Of a DNA stretch of 21,273 bases, positions 1-7,009 are shown in pieces. Source of the DNA: Candidatus Fermentibacterota bacterium. GTDB taxonomy: Bacteria; JAFGKV01. Every line of letters begins with the position of its first letter. The stretch's first letter is position 1. Where the stretch lies: the NCBI GenBank assembly GCA_016928395.1, contig JAFGKV010000158.1, positions 1-21,273 on the forward strand, read 5' to 3'. The notes beneath the pieces were generated by a model. It was not told the DNA's origin. It was given only the letters and a program-made list of their open reading frames with translations, and ran no database searches. The position numbers and the translations under genes were made by a program.

Positions 1-185
1 CGGAGGAATCCTGTGCCCTTGCCGTGGACGATCCTGACCTCGAGGATACCCCGCTCTCGGCACAAGGCAAGGTAGTCCTGCACAAGGCTCTTCACTTCGC
101 GGGGCGCGAATGCGTGAAGGTCAAGTTCGTCCGTAATGGGCATTTCATACGCATCGTCCGCAGAGAGCATTTCATCCTCGGACAT
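1..185 (-). CDS. Smr-domain protein, N-terminal part (cut by window edge)
   Basis: Reading the minus strand from ATG at 185 gives an open frame of 61 codons that runs off position 1. It contains the hallmarks of a small MutS-related (Smr) domain: an acidic N-terminus, then LDLHAFAPREV, a VQDYL helix, and the HGKGTGFLR loop near residues 53-61, which is the conserved Smr core. Stand-alone Smr proteins are usually about 80-100 residues, so perhaps a third is missing. Smr domains are known as nucleases acting on DNA or RNA; the exact role of small stand-alone members is not settled. A GGAGG ribosome binding site lies just upstream (about 191-200 on the plus strand), which supports this start. 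The gene is divergent from nadD with a 144-bp gap. Confidence 0.88.
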   Translation of the reverse strand, partial: MSEDEMLSADDAYEMPITDELDLHAFAPREVKSLVQDYLALCRERGILEVRIVHGKGTGFL

Positions 186-277
186 CCCAGTCCTCCTTCC
201 GCATAGGGCAACAAGGTACCGGGATATCCACTTGGTTCCAGTGCGCAGCGCCCCCTTTCTCCAGGGATGCGACCAGG

Positions 278-283
278 TATATT
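278..283 (+). promoter_or_regulatory. possible -10 element for the nadD operon
   Basis: The 144-bp gap between the divergent Smr gene and nadD holds one AT-rich hexamer, TATATT, in an otherwise GC-rich stretch, about 47 bp before the nadD start. No good TTGACA-like -35 is seen 16-18 bp upstream, so this is a weak candidate. I see nothing else clear in 186-329. Confidence 0.2.
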
Positions 284-329
284 GGCAGGCACGTGATAAG
301 GATCATGGAGTCTTGTCCAGGAGCAGCCC

Positions 330-926
330 ATGCATGTCGGGATTTTCGGCGGCACCTTTGACCCGCCCCATTTAGGCCACCTGATCATCGCCCAGGAGGC
401 GCACGCCCAGGCAGGGCTCGACTCCGTCGTGTTCGTGCCGGCCATGGCGCCCCCGCACAAGCGCGGTTTCGCCGTCTCGCCTTTTTCCGTACGATTGGCC
501 ATGGTGCAGGCGGCGATTGAGGACAACTCTGCGTTTGAGGTCTCAGACATAGAGGGGCGGCTGCCCGTCCCAAGCTTTACGGTGGATACGCTGCGGGCGC
601 TGCGACGACTCAGGCCCGAGTGGGATGATATCGACCTCATCATGGGATCCGACTCCATGCTCGAGCTGCCCACATGGAGAACCCCCGGGGAGCTAGTCGC
701 CATGGCGCGGCTCGTGGTGTATCCGAGGCAGGGCGCTCCCGTGCCGGAGGCGAGACCGGAATTCTCGTCGGCCGCTCTGGTCTTGGATGTGCCAGAGCTT
801 CCCTTCTCGTCCACCGCCATCCGGGGGCGCGTATCTCAGGGTCGGAGCCTGAAGTACTGGGTTCCTGAGGGCGTGATGCCGCTGATCGCCCGGCACGGGC
901 TCTACCGGCCGGAAAGGGAGAACTGA
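330..926 (+). CDS. nadD: nicotinate-nucleotide adenylyltransferase
   Basis: This 198-residue protein matches NadD, which transfers AMP from ATP to nicotinate mononucleotide to give deamido-NAD in NAD synthesis. The N-terminus has the nucleotidyltransferase signature GGTFDPPHLGHL (residues 7-18, HxGH motif), followed by FVPAMAPPHK. The C-terminal part has the SSTAIRGR motif (around 167-174) and the usual ending EGVMPLIARHGLY. Length is normal for the family. A GGAG ribosome binding site lies about 10 nt before the ATG. It is the first gene of a run nadD-polA-coaE-prfB; polA begins 1 nt after its stop codon. The call is secure. Confidence 0.96.
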   Translation: MHVGIFGGTFDPPHLGHLIIAQEAHAQAGLDSVVFVPAMAPPHKRGFAVSPFSVRLAMVQAAIEDNSAFEVSDIEGRLPVPSFTVDTLRALRRLRPEWDDIDLIMGSDSMLELPTWRTPGELVAMARLVVYPRQGAPVPEARPEFSSAALVLDVPELPFSSTAIRGRVSQGRSLKYWVPEGVMPLIARHGLYRPEREN

Positions 927-927
927 G

Positions 928-3606
928 GTGGGCCGTGCACCAACCTACATCCTTGACGGCACCGCCATGGCGTACCGCGCCTTCCATGCCCTCAGGCGGC
1001 AGGATCTCTCCAGCAGCAGCGGCCAGGCCACGGGCGCGGTCTACGGCTTTGTGCAGATTCTGGAGACGGTTCTTCGAACCGCGGGCGACGACCGGGTGGT
1101 CGCCACCTTCGACGCCGCTGCCCGCACCTTCCGCCACGAGATGTTCCCCGACTACAAGGCAACGCGGGAACGCATGCCTGAGGAGTTGCAGGCCCAGATG
1201 CCTTACATGCAACGAATCCTGGAAGCCAAGGGGATACGGGTCGTCATTCTGCCCGGGTACGAGGCGGATGATATCATGGCAACCCTTGCCCTTCGCCTGG
1301 TGTCGGAGGATGAGGACTGCATTCTGGTGACGTCGGACAAAGATATGGCGCAACTGGTCAGCGACCGGATTCGTCTCATGCCGCCACCCAAAGCCGGCAT
1401 CGTATCCCTGTTGGGACCGGCCGAAGTGGAGGAGAAGTACGGGGTGCCGCCGAGCCTGATCCGTGATTTCATGGCGCTTACCGGCGATACGAGCGACAAC
1501 GTGCCTGGCGTGCCGGGGGTAGGTCCGAAAAGGGCCGGGGAGCTTCTTCGGGAGTTCGGAAACCTGGACGGGGTCTTGGCCCACGCCGCAGAGGTACGGC
1601 TTCCGTCTGTCCGGGCGGCGCTGCTGGAACACGGTGAGAAGGCGTGGCTGGCGAGGGACTTGGTGACGGTGTGCACCGATGTGCCGGGATTGCCCGAAGA
1701 CGTTCTCCAACCTGGTGTTCCCGATCCCAAAGGATTGCGGGATCTCTTCACCGAACTGGAGTTCGCCTCGCTGGCGGCACAGGTGGAAGTGCCTGATGAC
1801 TCAGCTCCTGCTGCGGACTATGTCACAGTGACCACCGAGGCTGGACTTGAGGCCGCATTGGAGGAACTGGCCGGGGCCGAGGTGCTGGCGTTTGATCTGG
1901 AAACCACCTCCCTTGACCCGCTGGCGGCCAGACCGGTTGGCATCTCGCTGTGCGGGCGGCCGCTCCGGGCCTTTTATGTGCCACTGGGCGACCAGGGCGT
2001 GCCGATTGAGACAGCGGTGTCTCGCCTCCGACCACTTCTGGAGGACTCTCGGCGTCCCAAGGGTGGGCAGAACAGTAAGTATGATATTCAGGTGCTTCGA
2101 TCCATGGGGATCGATGTTCGCGGCCTGACCTTCGACACTATGGTGGCATCGTATCTGATTGACCCCAACTTAAAGCAACGCAATCTGGATTTTCTGGCCT
2201 TGCGCTACCTCGGGGTCAAGAAGATCCCGACGTCTAGCCTCATCGGTAATGGTCGAGAGATTACCATGGACTTGGTACCGGTCGATCAGGTGGCTCGGTA
2301 TGCCTGCGAAGACGCGGATGTGGCGCTTCGGCTTCACCTCCACTTCGCTCCCATGCTTGCGGCCATGGGGCTGGACAGGTTGTACCGGGAGGTGGAAGTG
2401 CCCCTTGTCCCGGTACTTGCCGCTATGGAGCGCACGGGGATCTGTCTCGACGTATCCTATGTGAGTCTCTTGGGTAGGGAGCTTGACTCCCAACTGGCTG
2501 ACCTGCGCCACGACATTCACACGCGGGCCGGCGAGGAATTCAACATCAACTCGCCCCAGCAGTTGGGATACATCCTGTTTGACAAGCTCGCCGTGCATAC
2601 CGCATTGGGAATCAAGCGGCTGCGCAAGACGAAATCGGGATACTCCACCGATGCCGCCGTTTTGGAGACCATGGCCGAGCATCCTCTGGTCGCTCTGGTC
2701 CTGGAATACCGCAATGTGGCCAAACTGAAGAATACCTATGTTGACGCGCTGCCGAAGCTCGCCGACTCCGTCACGGGCCGCATCCATACCAGCTTCAACC
2801 AGACGGTGACCGCCACGGGGCGGCTGTCGTCCAGCAACCCGAATCTGCAGAATATTCCGATTCGCACGGAACTCGGCCGCCGTCTACGGCGGGCCTTTGT
2901 CGCACCGCCGGGCCATGTTCTCATGTCGGCCGACTACTCTCAGATCGAACTGCGGATCCTGGCGCATCTCTGCGGCGATGAAGGCCTGGCGGAGGCCTTT
3001 GCGTCGGATGAGGATATCCACCGCTCCACCGCGGCCAGAATACTCGATATCCCCGTGGCGGAAGTGACGCATGAGCAGCGCTCCCGGGCAAAGGCGATCA
3101 ACTATGGCCTCATCTACGGCATGGGACCCCGGCGTCTCGCCAGGGACAGCGGCATTAGCATGGCCGAAGCGGAGACCTTCATCGCCCGCTATTTTTCCAG
3201 GTTCCCCGGCGTGAAGCGTTACATGGACTCGGTACTTCAGAAGGCCAAGACTGAGGGCGGGGTTCGCACCATGCTGGGTCGGTGGCGCCCGATCCCGGAG
3301 ATTGCCTCATCCGATGGAGGCGCCCGCCAGGCAGCGGAGCGCGCCGCCATGAATACCCCAATTCAGGGCAGTGCTGCGGATCTGATGAAGGTTGCCATGC
3401 TCAAGGTATTCGAAGCTCTGGCGCCGTACGGCGACGCTGCCAGCATGCTGTTGCAGGTACATGATGAACTGGTGCTGGAGATCGCCGCTGACGTGGCCGA
3501 ACCTGTACGGCGAGTGGTAACCGAAGCCATGGAGAACGCCCTGCCGCTCTCAGTGCCTCTTCGGGTTGACATCGGCGTGGGGCCGACGTGGTTTGATACC
3601 AAATGA
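928..3606 (+). CDS. polA: DNA polymerase I with 5' nuclease and intact proofreading domain
   Basis: The 892-residue protein has all three Pol I domains. Residues 1 to about 290 are the 5' nuclease (YEADDIMATLA, VTSDKDMAQL, GDTSDNVPGVPGVGPK). Residues about 300-480 are the 3'-5' exonuclease, with acidic residues D323 and E325 (FDLETTSLDP), D386 (KYD) and Y458/D464 (YACEDAD) all present, so proofreading should be active. The polymerase domain has motif A (ADYSQIELR, D669), motif B (RAKAINYGLIYGM) and motif C (VHDELV, D846). Motif B has Tyr at 726, where E. coli has Phe762. The start is GTG with a GGGAG site 7 nt upstream. It sits 1 nt after the nadD stop and its TGA overlaps the coaE ATG. It acts in Okazaki fragment processing and repair. 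Confidence 0.98.
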   Translation: MGRAPTYILDGTAMAYRAFHALRRQDLSSSSGQATGAVYGFVQILETVLRTAGDDRVVATFDAAARTFRHEMFPDYKATRERMPEELQAQMPYMQRILEAKGIRVVILPGYEADDIMATLALRLVSEDEDCILVTSDKDMAQLVSDRIRLMPPPKAGIVSLLGPAEVEEKYGVPPSLIRDFMALTGDTSDNVPGVPGVGPKRAGELLREFGNLDGVLAHAAEVRLPSVRAALLEHGEKAWLARDLVTVCTDVPGLPEDVLQPGVPDPKGLRDLFTELEFASLAAQVEVPDDSAPAADYVTVTTEAGLEAALEELAGAEVLAFDLETTSLDPLAARPVGISLCGRPLRAFYVPLGDQGVPIETAVSRLRPLLEDSRRPKGGQNSKYDIQVLRSMGIDVRGLTFDTMVASYLIDPNLKQRNLDFLALRYLGVKKIPTSSLIGNGREITMDLVPVDQVARYACEDADVALRLHLHFAPMLAAMGLDRLYREVEVPLVPVLAAMERTGICLDVSYVSLLGRELDSQLADLRHDIHTRAGEEFNINSPQQLGYILFDKLAVHTALGIKRLRKTKSGYSTDAAVLETMAEHPLVALVLEYRNVAKLKNTYVDALPKLADSVTGRIHTSFNQTVTATGRLSSSNPNLQNIPIRTELGRRLRRAFVAPPGHVLMSADYSQIELRILAHLCGDEGLAEAFASDEDIHRSTAARILDIPVAEVTHEQRSRAKAINYGLIYGMGPRRLARDSGISMAEAETFIARYFSRFPGVKRYMDSVLQKAKTEGGVRTMLGRWRPIPEIASSDGGARQAAERAAMNTPIQGSAADLMKVAMLKVFEALAPYGDAASMLLQVHDELVLEIAADVAEPVRRVVTEAMENALPLSVPLRVDIGVGPTWFDTK

Positions 3607-4262
3607 TCACCCGTCAGCGAGGCCAAGCGCCTTGCCTCATCGGCATCACCGGGCTGCCGGGCAGCGGCAAGTCGGCATGCGCCTCAGCGTTTGCCGCCTC
3701 CGGCGCCAGAGTCGTTTCCGGCGACATTGCGGGGCACGAGGCCCTGACGAAGACGAGTGTCTACCAGGAGCTGCTCAGGGTCTTCGGCAAGGAGATCGGC
3801 TCGGCCGATGGCATCATTGATAGAGCCGCCTTGGGCCGTCAACTGACCGGGCGCGAGAAGGTTGCCATGCTGAACCGCATCGTGCATCCTCCGCTGCTTG
3901 AGATTCTTGCCGAGCGGGTGCGGGCGGCGCTGGATGAGCCACAGTGCCCCATGGTCGCGGTGGATGCGGCGCTCATTCCGGAGTGGGGCATAGAACCGTA
4001 CTTTGACCTCGTGATCTATGTCGCATCCCCCCCGGAGCTTCGGGGCCCTCGCCTGGAAGCATCGGGCCGGGATCTTGTGATGATCGGAGTTCTGGAACAG
4101 AGTCAACTGGCCGAAGACGCCAAGAGAAAGCGGAGTCACATCGTTGTCGATAATCTATGGAGTTTGGAAGAGCTCAACCGGCGCGTCCATGCGCTGTTCT
4201 CCGCGCTGACGCGCATTCGCCACGAGGAGGCATCATGTCCAAGGAGACTGTGGAACGATTAG
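3603..4262 (+). CDS. coaE: dephospho-CoA kinase
   Basis: The 219-residue protein matches CoaE, which phosphorylates the ribose 3'-OH of dephospho-CoA in the last step of CoA synthesis. A P-loop GLPGSGKS (residues 17-24, K23) starts the protein. VVSGD follows, where Asp41 aligns with catalytic Asp33 of E. coli, but the preceding Asp of the usual DAD motif is Ser39. A LNRIVHPPLL segment matches the HP motif, and DAALIPEWG replaces the usual PLLFE. The lid region holds RLEASGR, and the end has VVDNLWSLEEL like the family's IxN motif. It is thus a somewhat divergent but plausible CoaE. Its ATG overlaps the polA stop (ATGA) with no good ribosome binding site, so translation is probably coupled. 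Its last 28 nt overlap prfB. Confidence 0.9.
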   Translation: MITRQRGQAPCLIGITGLPGSGKSACASAFAASGARVVSGDIAGHEALTKTSVYQELLRVFGKEIGSADGIIDRAALGRQLTGREKVAMLNRIVHPPLLEILAERVRAALDEPQCPMVAVDAALIPEWGIEPYFDLVIYVASPPELRGPRLEASGRDLVMIGVLEQSQLAEDAKRKRSHIVVDNLWSLEELNRRVHALFSALTRIRHEEASCPRRLWND

Positions 4263-5327
4263 CAGAAGCGCGGGAGCGAGTTCGAGTGCTTCGAGGTTTT
4301 CTTTGATGCGGAATCGCTGAAGGTCAAAGCTGCCGAGTTGGAGGTTCGCGCCGCCTCGCCTGAGTTCTGGTCAGATCCCTCCGCGGGGAAGCTACTGAAG
4401 GAGCTCACCAGAACCCGGGAGCAACTTACGAGCATCGACACGCTCTGCGCCGATGTGGAGGAATTGGCCGAGCTATCTCGCATCGCCGATGCCGAGGGCG
4501 ACGAATCCATCGAGGCGGAGTTGGATGCCAGTCTGGCCGAACTCGCCGGTCGCATCCGCGAGAAGGAGCTGGAGCAAATGCTCAGCGGGCCAGATGACCA
4601 CCGGGATGCCATAATGACCATTCATCCCGGTGCCGGCGGCGTCGAGTCCATGGATTGGACAGCTATGCTGGCGAGAATGTACCAACGATGGGCCGAGCGA
4701 CGAGGATACCAGTGGCAGGTCCTCGATATGCTTCCCGGTGACGAGGCCGGTGTGAAGAGCCTCACCGCCGAGATCTCCGGCACTCACGCGTATGGATACC
4801 TCAAGGCGGAGTGCGGAGTCCATCGGCTGGTGCGCATCTCTCCCTTTGATGCCAGCAGCAGGCGTCATACGTCGTTCGCCTCGGTCAATGTGCTCCCTGA
4901 GGTTGATGATGCCATCGCGATCGAGATCGATGAACGCGATATCAGGGTGGACACGTACCGGGCTTCGGGCGCGGGCGGGCAGCACGTGAACAAGACGAGT
5001 TCCGCGGTGCGGATCACCCATATCCCGTCCGGTATTGTGGTCCAGTGCCAGAGCGAACGATCCCAGCATCGAAACCGAGAGAATGCCATGAAGATTCTCA
5101 TGAGCCGGCTGTACCGGAAGCGAGTCGAGGAAGAGGAGGCCCGGCAGGCACAGATCCAGGGGGAGAAGACCGAGATCGCGTGGGGCAATCAGATCAGATC
5201 ATACGTGCTCCAGCCCTACTCCTTGGTCAAGGACCATCGGACGGATGCCAGTACGGGGAATGTCCAGGCGGTGCTCGACGGGGAGATCGACGACTTCATC
5301 GAGGCATTCCTGTTGCACAGGGCGTAG
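4235..5327 (+). CDS. prfB: peptide chain release factor 2, with programmed +1 frameshift
   Basis: The full gene starts at ATG 4235 behind a GAGGAGG site (4224-4230), inside the 3' end of coaE. The first 23 codons end with ...VLRGFL followed by TGA (4304-4306). Skipping T4304 gives GAT and continues DAESLKVKAAEL in the frame that runs to 5327, for a 363-residue product. The slip site CTT TGA and a GAGG Shine-Dalgarno-like element (4293-4296) just before it match the classical RF2 autoregulatory frameshift of E. coli. The RF2-specific SPF tripeptide is at 202-204 and the catalytic GGQ at 247-249, nearly the E. coli positions. RF2 reads UGA and UAA. A naive call from ATG 4338 would lose the N-terminus. 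Confidence 0.96.
4293..4307 (+). promoter_or_regulatory. prfB recoding signal (internal SD plus CTT TGA slip site)
   Basis: GAGG at 4293-4296 is followed by four T and then CTT (4301-4303) and the in-frame stop TGA (4304-4306). The +1 slip by the Leu tRNA reads GAT next. Low RF2 makes the ribosome pause at UGA and favours the shift, giving negative autoregulation. The spacer is 4 nt, one more than the E. coli arrangement. Basis: motif seen directly, mechanism known for prfB. Confidence 0.9.
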
Positions 5328-5394
5328 GCGCTCCAGGGCCCGATTCCGAGACGCAGGAGTGTGCCTATCGTGGCGTAGTCATGTCGCGCAATGC

Positions 5395-5436
5395 TTGACA
5401 GCGGAGGGCGTGGTGCCCATCCTGGGCATGTTGACA
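5395..5436 (+). promoter_or_regulatory. two TTGACA hexamers around an inverted repeat
   Basis: The 214-bp gap between prfB and the beta-CASP gene holds two perfect TTGACA hexamers (5395-5400 and 5431-5436) 36 bp apart. Between them is the inverted repeat TGCCCA-TCC-TGGGCA (5414-5428). No convincing -10 element follows either hexamer at 16-18 bp, so a sigma-70 promoter is not shown. The repeat could be an operator or a weak hairpin. Nothing else is recognised in 5328-5541. Confidence 0.25.
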
Positions 5437-5541
5437 TTCCTCGATCTGGCCACCGGTGACGGAGATTCGATGGAGACGTATCGTGTATGAGCCACGGAGA
5501 CGCCTTCGCTATCCGAGGCGCCAGGAGATTTGGAGAGAATC

Positions 5542-6933
5542 GTGACACCGAGCTTCTACTCATGGGGAGCCTGTCAGGAAGTCACAGGCTCGAAGCATTT
5601 CGTAGATACGGGGCGGCACACGCTTATGATCGACTGCGGAATGTTCCAGGGTCGCAGACAGGAAACCTACGAGCGAAACGCAACATTCCCGTTCGACCCG
5701 TCGGCCGTCGATGCACTGATCCTGACCCACGCCCACTTCGACCATTCGGGCAATCTCCCCACTCTGGTGAAGGAGGGGTTTGCCGGCACGGTGTACTGCA
5801 CGCCTGCAACGCGAGATCTGACCAATCTCATTCTGCTGGACTCCGCCCATATCCAGCGCAAGGACGCTGAGTTCGCTCACAAGAGAAGCAAGGGGTTTGT
5901 CCCTGATCCTCTGTACGACGAGGAGGATGTTGCCGCCGTCATGGATCGCATGGTCACCATAGGGTATGACCGCCCATTCCCTGTGCCCGGCGGAACAGCG
6001 ACCTTTCTTGATGCAGGGCACATTTTGGGCTCGTCGCTGGTGGTGCTTTCATTGGACGGGGGGCCAATCATCGGCCTGACAGGGGACATCGGCCGACCTC
6101 ATCTGCCGATTCTCCGCGATCCACAACTATTCCCGCGTCTTGACTTCCTGGTCAGCGAGAGTACCTATGGTGATCGCCTTCACGGTTCCCTGCCGGATCT
6201 CCAGAGGCGTCTGGCCGAGGTTCTGAACAGAGCGGTAACCAGGGGAGGGAAAGTGATCATCCCTGCGTTCGCGGTGGAGCGTACGCAGGAGATCATCTAC
6301 TGTCTTCACCTTCTCAAAGACCAGCATGCCATTCCTGTTGATTTGCCCATGTTCGTTGACAGTCCGATGGCAATTAGCGCTACGGGCATTTTCCGGATGC
6401 ACCCGGAGTGCTTTGACAAAGAAACCCGGCAGCTTTTCCGCACGCATGAGCGCAATCCCTTCGGCTTCGAAGGGTTGCACTACATCAGGCATGTGGAAGA
6501 CAGCAAGGCCTTAAACAACATGTCAGGTCCCATGGTCATAATATCAGCCAGCGGCATGTGTGAGGCTGGGAGAATCCTTCATCATCTTCGCAACAACATA
6601 GCAAATCCGGCCAACATCATACTCATCGTGGGGTTCATGGCTGAAAACACTCTAGGCCGAAGGCTCGTTGAGGGTCACAAGGAAGTAAACATATTCGGTG
6701 AACCCCACGCCGTTGAGGCGGAGGTGGAGATCATGGATGCCTTCAGCGCCCATGCCGATTATCGAGAGATGGGGGAGTACTTGGGGAGGCTCGATCGTTC
6801 GCGGCTCAAGGAGATATTCCTGGTGCATGGTGAGGAGAGCGCGCAAGAACCCTTGAGGAAGCGACTGGTGGAGCAGGGCTTCCCATTGGTGACCATCGCG
6901 CAGTACGAGTCCACGTACTCCCTGGATCGATAA
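5542..6933 (+). CDS. beta-CASP metallo-beta-lactamase (RNA-processing exonuclease-like)
   Basis: The protein (463 residues from GTG 5542) has the metallo-beta-lactamase fold with HAHFDH at 63-68 and a GHILGSS loop, an inserted beta-CASP domain around 230-350 (PAFAVERTQEI), and a C-terminal RMMBL-type region (GFMAENTLGRRL, then DAFSAHADYREM and FLVHGEE). This order is that of bacterial and archaeal YSH1/CPSF-73-like nucleases, which cut or trim RNA; no KH domain is present. Function as an RNase is inferred from the family. Start: GTG 5542 has GGAG 6 nt upstream and gives the N-terminus TPSFYSWGACQEVTGS, typical of the family; TTG 5530 in the same frame is the alternative. It is probably monocistronic, 76 bp before the next gene. 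Confidence 0.9.
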   Translation: MTPSFYSWGACQEVTGSKHFVDTGRHTLMIDCGMFQGRRQETYERNATFPFDPSAVDALILTHAHFDHSGNLPTLVKEGFAGTVYCTPATRDLTNLILLDSAHIQRKDAEFAHKRSKGFVPDPLYDEEDVAAVMDRMVTIGYDRPFPVPGGTATFLDAGHILGSSLVVLSLDGGPIIGLTGDIGRPHLPILRDPQLFPRLDFLVSESTYGDRLHGSLPDLQRRLAEVLNRAVTRGGKVIIPAFAVERTQEIIYCLHLLKDQHAIPVDLPMFVDSPMAISATGIFRMHPECFDKETRQLFRTHERNPFGFEGLHYIRHVEDSKALNNMSGPMVIISASGMCEAGRILHHLRNNIANPANIILIVGFMAENTLGRRLVEGHKEVNIFGEPHAVEAEVEIMDAFSAHADYREMGEYLGRLDRSRLKEIFLVHGEESAQEPLRKRLVEQGFPLVTIAQYESTYSLDR

Positions 6934-7009
6934 GCATCCCCACGTGGCAAACCTGTCTCTCGGTGTCACGCGGGCACGATGCTTGACCTCCTTGTGCTGG
7001 GGGCGTGAT

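Noticed and set aside
92-820. 242-codon minus-strand open frame over nadD
   Set aside because: It is antisense to a clear nadD, has no recognisable domain, and also covers the Smr gene start in another frame.
640-1710. 356-codon minus-strand open frame over nadD/polA
   Set aside because: Long antisense frames are common in GC-rich genes; the sequence is low in hydrophobic cores and matches no family, while polA is secure.
4338-5327. prfB taken as starting at ATG 4338
   Set aside because: The upstream frame from 4235 with the CTT TGA slip site gives a full-length RF2; the short call drops a conserved N-terminal part.
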